Shown in pieces: positions 39,001-49,887 of a stretch of DNA of 64,000 bases; within the stretch, counting starts at the first letter, position 1, and each line of letters starts with the position of its first letter. Both the position numbers and the translations under genes were made by a program. This DNA comes from Psococerastis gibbosa (taxonomy: Eukaryota; Arthropoda; Insecta; Psocodea; Psocidae): positions 41,708,888-41,772,887 of the forward strand of contig OZ020488.1 in assembly GCA_963971405.1 (NCBI GenBank), read 5' to 3'. The notes under the pieces were generated by a model. The model searched no databases and was not told the DNA's origin. It worked only from the letters and a program-made list of their open reading frames with translations.

Positions 39001-40339
39001 CCAGAATATTGATGGCATCCGGCAGTGCATTGAACTTGTTGGAATGCAAATTTATGTATTTTAAGTTAGATAAGTCTTCAAGAGCTCCCCCATTTTCCAT
39101 AGATGATAAGCAGTTATTCTGAAATATAAAATTATGGTGTGTCTATGTTAACTATTAAATATTTTAACAAAAATATTCGGAATGGGTCGGTCGGATTTAT
39201 TAGAAATTAGATGAATTAAAAATAATCGTTTTTGATTAATAAATGTTGAAACAATCGTAGCTTTTTTAACAGGATTATCCTTTATGGATGCTATGCTGAA
39301 ACGCCTATTGATGGCACGGCTGACTATCTGGCTACGACAAGGATGACGACGATTCCTAGCAGCAACGGCTGCAAATGCTGCAATGTCTGCTACAAACGTC
39401 ATGGATGGACGTTGGGTAAGACGGGGTTTCCACCGACCGGCTAGGGCTAAATACAAAAACGGTGACGTGGTAGCAGACATTCAAGACTTAGGCGAGGTTT
39501 CCACCGACCTCGCATTGCAGAATGCAAATGACAGTGACTGAAATGTTTGTTTTTCTTTTTATAGAAAACTATTAAAATGTTTGTAATTTAGTTTGTTTGT
39601 GATTTTACTGTATGATCATTGATCAATTTTAACTATGGCATAGAGTAAAACGAACATTTCCGTCAATGTCATTTGCTTTCTGCAATGCAAGGTCGGTGGA
39701 AACCACGTCTAGTAGTAGTAGTAGTAGTGTTTGGAGAAATAGCAAGAATGCTAATAAAAAACAACCACTTTCACTATTAAGTCATCCACTTATCGAGTAA
39801 ACCACTTCGCACATCCTCTTGTAAATATTTTTTAAATTTCAACAAGGATGAAGCCAATTTGATATCCCTTCGAAGAGAATTATATTTGGATAGACCGTCT
39901 TGGAATATGCTCTTCCTTAAAAATTCCGACGTCTGCAGCACCAACACACCGTCGCCAACATTTCTAGTGGAATAAGTGTGAATTTCACCAAATGTAGTTA
40001 TTTTTGAGCGTAGGTACTGGGGTAGTAACCCGTTCATAATTTTAAATCTAAGTCTTGAATGTCTGCTACTACGGCACCGTATTTGTATTTAGCCCTAGCC
40101 AGTCGGTGGAAACCGCGCCTAAGGTCAACCTGACATCAAAATCATAATCTTACCTGAAGAAGCAGTTCATCCTTTCGCAAGACTTTACACAGGGAAAACA
40201 CCCCAGAAGGAATAGTTTTCAGATTGCACTCGGACAAATCAAATACAGGCTCTGGAATTTCTCTTGCCAGTACCAGCTTCCTCTCCAGCCGAGCCTTATA
40301 GTCGACATCACTTTTATTCCGCAAAAAAGAGAAAGGCAT
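27089..40339 (-). CDS. LRSAM1: LRSAM1-type E3 ubiquitin ligase (LRR, coiled coil, SAM-like, PSAP/PTAP, RING), complete
   Basis: RING E3 ligase of the LRSAM1/Tal family, which in vertebrates binds and ubiquitinates TSG101 in endosomal sorting. Coding exons in order: 40339-40154, 39118-38990, 38648-38351, 37491-37409, 35640-35611, 35397-35296, 34820-34712, 33883-33722, 31730-31631, 30897-30735, 29995-29915, 29065-28745, 28329-28150, 27226-27089. Phases agree at every junction and give about 693 residues (human about 720). The start MPFSFLRNK matches the family start. LRRs cover roughly residues 63-204 (LNLSDNQLVKLPDAIGQL), coiled coil about 240-500, and a SAM-like segment about 560-608. PSAP is at 612-615 and PTAP at 621-624. 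The RING ligands are C641, C644, C656, H658, C662, C665, C671 and C674. Exon 5 is a 30-nt microexon. Minus-strand AATAAA at 26686-26681 is a possible polyadenylation signal. Confidence 0.95.
27895..28068. repeat. Tandem duplication, two units of about 87 bp
   Basis: Each unit has aattattg, ttgaatagcca, tcagaaaa, agctgtcacgtga and aaaatg. Located in the last LRSAM1 intron. Confidence 0.78.
29195..29635 (-). repeat. tRNA-derived SINE C split by repeat B-I
   Basis: Read on the minus strand, the head at 29635 carries box A (TAGCGTAGTGG) and box B (GGTTCGAGTCC), so the family is tRNA-derived. The body ends in ctaactccgctaggttggc, then an A/T-rich tail near 29195. A plus-strand repeat B-I (about 29252-29482) interrupts it, with tagggct at both edges. 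Located in an LRSAM1 intron. Confidence 0.82.
29252..29482 (+). repeat. Repeat B-I, nested in SINE C
   Basis: A 230-bp repeat starting ccggccgccttaccaagttg and ending in a (TAC)n tail. Other copies are at 43565 and 48072, both inverted. No pol III boxes or protein are seen; the simple tail suggests retrotransposition. Confidence 0.78.
30135..30350 (+). repeat. Repeat B-II copy, truncated
   Basis: Starts near gttcaaaactacagcaaac and runs to ttcctgaaggagtctgcccc; the end of the consensus is absent. Located in an LRSAM1 intron. Confidence 0.7.
30394..30722. mobile_element. TA-GGCGG family MITE next to LRSAM1 exon 10
   Basis: Inverted arms with acctcgcattgcagaatgc and its complement; the right side also carries the outer arm (tctgctaccacgtca to gtggaatccccgcctta), missing on the left. 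It ends about 10 bp from the exon 10 donor (minus strand). Confidence 0.85.
31425..31545. mobile_element. MITE family P, partial copy in an LRSAM1 intron
   Basis: One end (cacgg... style: catggccgtaattacgtgatg) and part of the core (ttctaaagtctaagcagttcc) are seen. Confidence 0.65.
31934..32221 (-). pseudogene. LINE C-terminal fragment (CR1/L2-like)
   Basis: An open frame of 95 codons with YVGLTDYNRLPTYFKTIKQL and FRKYLKTNL. This matches the terminal pattern W/YNxLP...FKxxLK of CR1/L2-type ORF2 proteins. Located in an LRSAM1 intron. Confidence 0.65.
32280..33310. repeat. Dispersed repeat with tgtctgtctgtgcgtcgattt
   Basis: About 1 kb without coding potential in LRSAM1 intron 8. Its start (tacgtagtataaggaaagc and gtcgaaattttcg) recurs at about 46730-46800. 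It holds a TCTG microsatellite and a C-run. The family is unknown to me. Confidence 0.5.
33390..33537. mobile_element. MITE, about 148 bp
   Basis: The ends gattttcgaacctgccaaag (with slight differences) and ctttggcaagttcgaaaatc are inverted. Located in LRSAM1 intron 8. Confidence 0.78.
34164..34410. mobile_element. MITE, about 247 bp
   Basis: The ends atatcgtcgctgacaatgca and tgcattgtcagcgacgatat are perfect inverted repeats of about 29 bp. Located in LRSAM1 intron 7. Confidence 0.83.
35860..36185. repeat. Dispersed repeat H copy
   Basis: Shares tttttgtacaaaatc, caattgtgaccaat, atcaaaat and tctcatgtgatattt with copies at 27595-27870 and 45640-45900. Non-coding; the ORF at 35793 is not conserved in the others. 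Confidence 0.55.
36188..36576. mobile_element. TA-GGCGG family MITE, double-armed copy
   Basis: Outer arms (gaccggctagggctatttcc) and inner arms (gacctcgcattgcagaat) are both present and inverted. Immediately followed by another MITE at 36577. Confidence 0.87.
36577..36950. mobile_element. MITE abutting the previous one
   Basis: The ends agaggatatgctacgtagaa and ttctacgtagcatcctct are inverted, followed inward by attggcacccc and ggggtgctaat. AT-rich interior. Confidence 0.85.
37570..37626 (-). repeat. SINE C head fragment
   Basis: Only the tRNA-like half is left (aacaacctttcgggtgaaagtcgg to ctctacatgtcctgac). Located in the LRSAM1 intron upstream of exon 4. Confidence 0.6.
37690..38310 (-). 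pseudogene. LINE (RTE-like) ORF remnant, longest copy
   Basis: The minus strand shows the same C-terminal order as 430-830 (RISWRDHVTN-like block at about 37980), extended by about 200 bp of reverse-transcriptase-adjacent sequence, with several frameshifts. It lies between LRSAM1 exons 3 and 4. Confidence 0.65.
38845..38936. mobile_element. Short hairpin MITE in an LRSAM1 intron
   Basis: The arms accatgataggatgacattt and aaatgtcatcctatcgaggt enclose about 40 bp. Same family as 15404-15526. Confidence 0.82.
39417..40122. mobile_element. TA-GGCGG family MITE split by a LINE fragment
   Basis: Outer arms at 39417-39500 and 40051-40122, inner arms at 39500-39545 and 39655-39712; a LINE 3' fragment (39714-40050) sits between. 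The right end lies about 30 bp from the LRSAM1 exon 1 donor. Confidence 0.85.
39714..40050 (-). pseudogene. LINE 3' fragment (CR1/L2-like) inside a MITE
   Basis: 86 open codons with YLRSKITTFGEIHTYSTRN and LRRDIKLASSLLKFKKYL, the C-terminal signature of CR1/L2-type ORF2. The element's 3' tail is an (ACT)n repeat, seen as AGT repeats at 39713-39731. It is inserted in the MITE at 39417-40122. Confidence 0.75.
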
Positions 40340-40970
40340 TTTTGACAAATAAAAACCAATAAAAGTTACGCCTCCTCATTAGAATGTTTGGTATCCACAA
40401 CACTGGACGATGTAAATGGCGCAGCAAAGTTACAAAGGCAGGGAAATTACGTCAACTAATCTGACAATTGAGAAATGGCTTTCCGTAAACTGTATACTGA
40501 AAGAAAGGCAGTAAATCCGTAATTTTGAACAACAAATAGCAACTCAATAATAAAATTGATTTGTTTACATGTCAATGAAAGCAGTAAGCAACCATATTTG
40601 TTGTTTACTGTGGTGACTGACGTCACTGAAGTTATCAAAATTTAAATTTAGAAATGTAGTAAACCAGACCAGTAGAACTGCAATTAAAGATTGATGATAT
40701 GTTTAATTTAAAATTTATTAACAATTTAGTTTTAAGTACTAATTCACAACTTTGAGTGTTTTTCAATTTACAGAGCTTTGAGAGCTTACTCCAGTTATGT
40801 CCGTGGTAAAAGCTGCCCAAGCAGAACTGCAGAAGACAAAAATTAATAACATAACAAATCAGTGGATCACAGAGTCAGAAGTGTCAGCTTTCGTTTACTT
40901 CGTAGCAGCTGCCAGATGCTAAAAGGTTTTCAAGCGTTACGGTACAGTAAAGACGTAAAGCACGTTCGTC
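40340..40970. promoter_or_regulatory. Shared head-to-head promoter region of LRSAM1 and QSOX
   Basis: These 631 bp separate the two divergent start codons and must hold both transcription starts and 5' UTRs, unless untranslated exons lie further away. I see no TATA box at a convincing distance and no repeat copy inside. The arrangement suggests a bidirectional promoter, but that is an inference from layout alone. Confidence 0.55.
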
Positions 40971-43900
40971 ATGCTAATTAGAAGATTATACGCTTTGATA
41001 GTCACGGTGTTAATAATTGAATATAGTGAACAGTTGCCACCGCACTTTGATGGAATTTACAAAAATCTCATTGATGGCAAGGGCTTGTATACGTCTGCCG
41101 ACAAAGTTGTAATATTAAATGCAACTATTTTTAAAAGTACAATCAGTGGAAGAAATAACTCATGGGTCGTTGAATTTTATAACAGCTGGTGTGGGCATTG
41201 CTTTGCCTTTGCCCCAAAATGGAAAGCTTTGGCAGCCGACGTAAGCGGTAAGTAGGATCAAAAACCTTTCTAAATTATCTAACACAGCAATTTTAATAGA
41301 AAGTTGACAGAGAGTAGGGGTTTCATATTTATCAGGAGGTGGAGCTAACCCCTCATTAGTTATTATTATTTTATTTACTCTGCTATTTTGTCAAACAATT
41401 GGTTAGTACAGCATTCATTCGGGTTTTATTAGAGACCCCGTAGACCGTAGGGCTTCCCTGCCTAGAGGGTGCATTTTCTCTGAAGGTAATAGGGGCCTCG
41501 AAAGATGTAGGCCTACCGGGAGCTTGGCTTGTCCTCATTCTTTAAGATCTAGGGACTCGCGAAGACTTTGATGGCTGGAGAGCTTTCCCTTCAGATTTAA
41601 GTGTTTCCCAAAACCATCCATTGACCTGTCGTGAGTCAATCAATCAATCAACCTTTGTCAATGACCCACCAAGGCGGGATAGACAAAACAAATCTAAAAC
41701 AAAACATGTTCCATGCGAAAACACACGTTTAACGGGAAGTGGGTAGGGGGTTGATGTTTTGTGCATCCCAACTTAGTTCCCTTAACCTCGTCCAAACAGT
41801 AGAGTGGACATCCCTTCATTTTCCTTGTGACAATGGCCTAGAATCCTGAAAAATCTTTATTAGTAAGGCTGATGTAATACCTAATTGCCGAGTTTGGGTA
41901 TAGTTGGTATAGTTTTTACGCTATGTTTGCTCATATAGCAAGGTCTTTGAATGGGCCCCTGGATGACAACACTTTTGTATAAGAAAATTACGAAACGCCC
42001 AACCAGTCAAATTTTGGATTTCAACCCGAATGTCGCCCATATAAATATATTTTCTGGTCGATAATGTAAAATTGTGCCAATTTTGTTGATCTTGAAATTA
42101 ATTATTATAAGAAGAGACTATCTAGTGGTGATAAGGCAATAAAACGTCCCCATCCCACAGTTCTATGCAAGTTGTGAGTCAACCGCAAGAGTAGAGATAG
42201 TGTACCATTATTTCCTCTCGTTAAAACTGTCGACCTCCAATCATGTAGTGTAATGAATATGAATCAAATAATTATGATACTTACTTACTTCGCGTGTCCA
42301 GTAACACGCATTGATATAGTCCAATATTGAGCAGCTTGGACGGCCTTGTCATTAGCTTCAAATATATCGTCAGCTGTGCAAGGGCTTGGCAGTTTAGGAC
42401 AGACCAATAGGTGGGGGGTGTCTTGAACAGCGCCACAGTCGCAGAGCACGTCGTTGGCAGCAAGCAGCCCCCATCTGGCAGCAGTCGTCTTGGAGAGTGC
42501 GGTTCCTGTGCGAAGGCGATTCAAGGTGCGCCAGATGGAATAGGGGAGATTGGCTCCTGCCATTAGTTTTTCTTGAGGTAGGGGCAGCTGCGGGTAGAAA
42601 CTTCTCCAGAGCTGAATGCGATGGTCACTCGCCGTGTTTGTGATAGGTGAACTGCTGCGCAAAAAACTTTTTCTAGATGGCAGGCGGCGAGGAGCAGGTA
42701 TTTGGCCATGCATCACGTGTTTCCTGTTAGTGGTTTGTTTCATTCTCTCGACCGCAGCAGCTGTGGCTCGTCTAATCATAGGGGGAGCAATTCCAGCTAT
42801 TGGGTACATCTTATCGAGTGGAGATTATGATACTTATGATAATTATAATAATAATAAAAGTAATAAACATCTTAAATTTACGGGGCGAGACTTAAGTAAG
42901 ACTAGAAGGTCTTTTCCTGCCCAGCCCATGTCCAAAAAAAATATTACAATTTCCAACATACAATACAGTCAACAGAACAAAAAACAACAGATAGCTCTAC
43001 ATAAATGATCCTATTCTAAACGTAGGTATAAAAAGAAATAGAGACCTTTGAACGTGTTATCGTATTCTAAAACTAAAAGCATGCAGGAAACAACTGAAAT
43101 TTATTCATTTGTTCAGATTTCTGTCCTTAACATTTCTTTTAGTAACTGGCTTTTTAACCCACAAAACCTTGGCTGTGATCTGATTTCCTTATCTAGGGAG
43201 TTCCACTGGCCGCAGACATTGACAAGAAAAGAAGAGTCGAAGCTAGAAAGCCCTCTCAACACTCAGCTAGGGCGGCCGCCTACTCTAAATACCCTCAGAA
43301 GTATAGCCAGGAAAGCATCTATTCTGGAGAAAGTCGCAGTTCTAACAATGCTTTAATTGTTCTAACAAATTTAATGTTTGAAGTATTAATTTTGTATTGA
43401 AACTATTCGTTTACAAACAGTAGATGGTAGCGAATGTGAATTAGTGTGACTGTCATCTTGAATGGAAGGTATGACTGATATTCGGTATAAATGTAGTTTA
43501 CAAAGTTATATTTTTCAATTAAACTATCGTTGATTTGTACAGTTAGGTGTAAGAGTATTAGTATTGTTGGACACAGTCCCAGGCCACGGTGTGGGCCCAT
43601 AGGACAGGGGACCTCCTGATTATAGTGGATTTCGAACCACTTGGGAAGCACAGTGGAGTCACACGATTAGTTCGGAGGTGACCAGGACAAGTCCTACCAT
43701 GTTTCCCTACCGGCACTGTGCACACTACCAAGTTATCTGCATCTTTGAACCTGCTCTGGTCCGCTGGATTTAACTTGGTAAGGCGGCCGGCTAGGTGTAT
43801 CTGTATCTGTATCTGTATCTACATTATTATTTTTTCAATAAAGACTTTATTATTATTAGTATTAAAAACCTATTGTATTGTAGTGTGATAGAATCTAATC

Positions 43901-46900
43901 ATAAATTATGTATTGGTCATTACTGAAATATAGGGTATCGTATTAATTTCATTATTTTCAGCTTGCAAAATATATTATTGAGTTAGGCTAAAATAATCAC
44001 CTATTGTACATTATTTAAAGATCTGAATTAAGTGTCATATGTGCCTCAGACTCAAGAGGTCATGGTGAATATGAGGTACAATAGAACACTTAATCCTAAC
44101 ACGCTATGCAATAGGAATATGAGACTTACCCTAAGGAACAGGACTAGTACTATGTAAATATATTGGTCACATCATGATTCCCCGGCCATATTTACGACCT
44201 CTGGGTCCCTTCGGTCCCCCTGGTCTCGTCCCTCTGCTTCCGGTTCCCGCTATACAATGCTACCAACTAGGCTCACATTGTCAGCGGTCGTCAGCAGATC
44301 CAACACACCAGGCCCGAATTAGGTCAAGCCATCCAGAGGTGTACCACTACCATCTCTGTACACTTCATGCCCATACATGATATCTTTTATACATTACGAT
44401 ATATTTATACTATAGAAGACTCAATTCGGCTACTTCAGTTATGTAAAGTGTAACCAGAATAAGGTTGAATTTCTGCAATACCTTCATTAAAAAAAGATAT
44501 CTTGAGGAACACATAGTAAAATATATTAATACATTTAATAGGCCACAACGCGTATGCAAAAGTGTACAAAAAAATAAAAGAATCCCACTTTAAAAAACAA
44601 ATTTTTCCGTTTTTTATGTTAAATTATTAAATGGGAAGGTGGTGGTTTATTGCCGGAGTCTCTATTCCCAACTATTTGACATCGGATTCGGAGTGGTAGT
44701 GTTTGAATTAAAATACTCCATGCGATACGAGTGTATGACTATCAGTGTGAGTGATATCGCGGGGTTATTTAATGACTAGTTCTCATTATCTACTTATCAT
44801 TCACCATTGGGTATGATTTATTGTTGTAGAGGGAGCTGGAGGGACATAATGTCAGTAAATTCCGGTGCTGGCCCCTGCTGTCTGACAAGGGTCAGCCAAA
44901 TATAGCGTGCGATAACCTAATTGTTGCATCCGTTCGAATGCAATCGGACAGATTCCCACATTTTATTCTAATACAAAAAAATGTATGTTCCCTGCTACAC
45001 AAGCTAAGCATGGATGATCATCATCCATTGGTAAAACTTGGGGATTGCTTCTTCCACAAGGCTGTAATGTTTGAGGGGGTGGTTGGGTTATTGTGATTAT
45101 CCGTCTTCCAGCTCTACATAAATCACTCGACTACAGTAGCTAAATATAGGATAGACATAAATAAGGATACCCAGAATAAATATAGGCTAATGAGGTTCTG
45201 TAGGGACAGTTTTGGTCACTAGGTTCGCTGACGACAAACCGATATCCATATTATTCAAAATGGCCGCCGTTTGCATCTGAAAGCTAAGCTCTTAGCATCT
45301 AATTAATTCTTTTAATATTTTTTTAAATATTTTTACTATGCCTGGACCTTATTTCGTTGCATATAATTTAATATATATATTCTCCATGATTTATAGAAAA
45401 ACATCACTTTAAAATAATATATAAATAAAATAATTTTAAAATAGTATTGAGGCTTATGAAAAATTAATGCTGCCATCTACAAAATGACGTCACAAATGAA
45501 CCTCATTACTATGAACACCAAAGAATCGGTCAATCGGGTTGTAGCAGCCATTAAAAATCACCATACCATACTGTTACTGTAGCTTTAATCTTTATCCTTG
45601 AAACCAACAGGAACATCGGAATCTGTCATTTGGACAATGCTAGAATTCGTGGAAAATGGCTGTAGGTGCCTTTTTATATATTACATTTAGTATACATTTT
45701 CATTTGAGTTACAAACATCAGGCCCAATTATCTCGAATGTTTATTTTTGCAATTTGCACCCTTAACCTCTAGGCGCTTCATGTATCAAAATGCCCAGGAA
45801 AATGTCTTCTGAGCGATGTGATATTTTTAACTGCTATTTCATGAGGCATTTAATTTTTACACCTGTGAGGGTTTCCCCCCTTCGATTAAGGCTCCAATGA
45901 TTGAGCCACCAGACACGCTATATACCTGATGTAATTACTTTAACAACTCGGTATTGTTACGAGTACGTAACGCAGGCATAGGCTAAGCTTATCTCCTGCG
46001 TACTTTATTAATAACCTTCATAATATTGGGCTATAGCCTTTAAGTTACAATAAATCAATGTTATTATACGTTTAGTGTTATTTGGTATTGGTTTCATATA
46101 GCCGCTACTATCCCATCTTTATTAAAATTATTCTGGTTTGTACCTGTTACAAGGTCATGTGTGAACCAAACCACACATCTACAGTTTCCTCAGAACGCCA
46201 GGAATTTCCCAAACATACTCATGTCCTACATACAGTATATGCTTCAGATTTAATTAAATATTTCCTAGAACATATCATTCGTGCACACAGGCGCTGTAGA
46301 ATTCTGCTAATGTTCGCTCGGGCCCACTAGTAAATAAATACATAAATAATAACTTATATTTTCAACTAACATTAAATTGAAATATATCGACAAGTTTATA
46401 TTTTTATTTCCTTTAGTTTTTTCTGTTGTGATTTTGTATTTGTCGGCTTTTTTGGGGGGTCCCTTTTTTGTAGGGGGCCATGGCCCTCCTGCCAAACCCG
46501 GCACCGCTTGGAAGATTTATTTGTAACTGAGCATTGACCTTTAACCAGGTCCCTGATGTGGATCAGTTCAAAAGTTCACTTAACGCGGCCATGTTTAATG
46601 CATGAGCATGTCTACACAGTCTAGAGATCTAGAATCAAATCAGTTGATGCAATGCATGTCTCGAATTGGACTAAACTGAGCATGTACTGAATTTAGTTAT
46701 TTTTTCAGTGTAATTATTGCTTTCTTATTTATACGTTGGCATAAGAACAGCTTTCTAATGGTCGAAATTTTCGGTGTCAAAATTTCAGTCAGATTTCAAC
46801 AGGGTCCACACTATTATCGCTCTCTGAACATGTTGCTTCCCCAAAAGAAAGTCTGTGTTGCCACTATTTCTTCCCTACAACTTACAGCCGGTTGGCTGGC

Positions 46901-49848
46901 TGCTGGCAGCAACATGTGGCATCGATGTCTCCACTCCCCTCCATCCTGGCAAGTCCTCATGAGCTCCATGTACGTACTGGCCCCTACATCCTCCATCACG
47001 AGATACTCCTTGGGCGCCCATGTCGGTTGAGGCCTTCTATGACGCCTTTTGTGATTCCTTCTGTGATGCAACTGACGAAATTTTCCAATTCAGCGAGCTC
47101 TTCTTGTATATAAGGATGCAACCAGTACATTATTGTATTATATTGTATATATATAACACTGTCATCAAATTAACTATGGCTGAAGAGGTAACCTCCTCGT
47201 TATAAACGAAATTAGCGGATATGGAATCCCGCCAAGCACAGTTTTTTCCATATCCTCTAATTTCGTTTATGCAACCAGTGTTTTGTTTTTGCCAAAGGCC
47301 TTACTATGTTGAATCAATTAGAGCAGAGCATGTTTCAAATTGCGGTAAACTAGGTAGTGTGCACAACGTTGGTAGGAGAACATGGTGGGACATGATAACG
47401 CGCTGAGACTATAACAGTCAAGTCAGTGTACGTGCGTGTCGAGTCCTGGTCACCTCCGATTTAATCGTGTGACTTTACCATGTGCCCCAAGTGGTTCGGA
47501 ATCCACTATAATCAGTAGGTCCACCCTGTCTGTCAACTCCCCTTTCCCCGAGGTGAAGGAGTCTGCCCTTAGGGTGCCTCAAGTTAACAAACAGACTCAC
47601 TCCCCCCGCCAGGCTGACAAGGTTGCTTAAAAGCAGAAATGCTGAAAGAAACAACAACAATAGTGTTTGGTTTTCGGTTATTCTGGTTAGGACCTCCTCA
47701 TTGGTAACATGGTCTCGTAGCATGCAATGATAGCACCACATCTCAAATGCGTCGAAATTTTTTAAGTAAGTATTTCTCACTTATGCACCATGTTTCACAT
47801 TCGTACAATGCAATGCTCTAAACCAACATTCGTTTCCTTAGTCAAAGGCTTTATGTTCGACTGAAAACTTTTAGATTTTTTGTTGAAAGCCACTTTCACC
47901 CCATTCTCAATCTCATTGCTCGACCTGCCATCGGAGGTAATTTAACTTCCTAGGTATGTGAAAGTCCGATGTTATTAATAGGAGTGCCAGTTAGTTGTAT
48001 GTATTTGTGCTCTTATTTGCATCAGTAAGTTTATTACCATTCCACACGACAAGACAAGTGTAGAAAGTAGTAGTAGTAGTATGGTTTGACACAGTCCCAG
48101 GCCACGGTGTGGGCCCATAGGACTCCAGTGGACCTCCTGATTATAGTGGATTCCGAACCACTTGGGAAACACAGTGAAGTCACACGATTAGTTCGGAGGT
48201 GACCAGGACAAGTCCTACCATGTTTCCCTACCGGCACTGTGCACACGACCAATCTATCTGCAGCTTCGAACCTGCTCTGGTCCGCTGGATTCAACTTGGT
48301 ATGGCGGCCGGCGTGTAGAAAGTAAATAATATAGAAACACTAGCCGTTTATAAATTAAGTGTGACTGTCATCCAATGACTGCTGTTGATAAATAAGATGG
48401 CCTTGTCGCTCTTTGTTTACATACGGGCAATGTTTCCATATTTTGGTCGGAAAGGAATTCATTAAAAGTCTGATGTATAGTAGTACTAGACTCGTATCTG
48501 TACTTTGTTAAGTCAAGCTTTCGCCTGTTTCATTGCGTCAATGGCTTGTCTCAGCTTGTCCATTATCGCTTGTAGCCGGTGTAGGTTGACATCAAGAACG
48601 TATACCAGTGTGCCAATGGCCAAAAATTCTTAAGGAAACAGTACAAATAATGTTCTAAATCCATGGGGTTGTTGACATTGGACAAGGGACCTATGAGCCA
48701 CTATAAGTAGGGTCCATAAAAAGTCCTTAAAAAAAAGACTATACATTATTGTATGTGTTGTTAAACCAGCACAATTCGGCCGATGGACAACTTTCAGATA
48801 GAAACATGCTTGGCTTGTAGCTTATTCGGTTAGGTAGGTTAGCATTGCATTCAAACGATTCCATATTTTGGCCGGAAAGGCTCATTAAAATTCCGATGAC
48901 TATTAGGAAAATGTTTGTGCCCAACCAATCCGATCTTTCAAATCATGGGCCCAACCAATCAACGCATTAAGTTTTGACGTCAGTTCTCTATGGATTCCTC
49001 TAGAAAAGAAGTGAATTGAGTGAGGGCAATTTTGTTCCTTAACCTGAGTATCTGTCTTGTAGTTTTATTTTGTGAATTCCCCATCTTCAAATAAATCCTT
49101 GAAAGTGCTATCTTGCTGGTCATTGAGTGACTAGACGGTTTCAGCGTATTAGATGCGTCTTTCAAGGCCCAGGAGTTTTCGGTGCCCTCAGTCAGTCAGG
49201 ATCGTAGCCAGAAGTTTTGTGTACAATGCGAAAATACAAAAAACCTGCTAACGTAACCCCTCAAAATTACTAAAATCCCCCACAAATAGAAATTACAGAA
49301 TGTGCTTCAGGGGTTTTTTGAATTTTTTTTTTTGGGGGGGGGGGGGAATGACATGGTATGAGAGGTGAAGGAGTCTGCCCTTAGGGTGCCTAAGTTAATA
49401 AACATACAGACTCACTCCCCCCCCGTCAGCCTGACAGGGTTGCTTAAAGCAGAAATGCTGAAAGCGTTAGAAAAAAAACTATTGATTTTGTCAAAAATGA
49501 AATAAGACTTACCCAATATTTTTAAACTCGTCAAAGTAGCCTTTCCTCTCTCTCGACTCGTATCTGTACTTGGTTAAGTCATGCTTCCGCCTGTTTCATT
49601 GCGTCAATGGTAAGCTTGTCTCAGCTTGTCCATTATCGCATGTAACCGGTGTAGGTTGACATCGAGAACGTATACCAATGGCCGAAAATTCATACGGAAA
49701 CAATAACAATAATGTCCGAAATCCATGGGGTCGTTGGCATTGGACAAGGGACCTATGGGCCACTATAAGTAGGCCTGGGTCCACTGAACTATACATGGAA
49801 AAAGCACCCTAATTTTCAATCAAAAAATCTCACGTCAAAATGTCGATT

Positions 49849-49887
<39 letters not shown>

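Noticed and set aside
40618..40625. TGACGTCA palindrome (CRE/ATF type) in the LRSAM1-QSOX promoter region
   Set aside because: The same 8-mer occurs at several other non-promoter places in this window (near 3331, 17084, 32979, 45484 and 48977), so its presence here has no weight.
43048..43356. 102-codon plus-strand ORF as a gene
   Set aside because: The other strand gives a better match to a LINE C-terminus, so the plus-strand frame is a shadow.
44174..44380. Pro-rich 68-codon ORF starting MIPRPYLRPLGPFGPPG
   Set aside because: No splice or family support; composition alone is not evidence.
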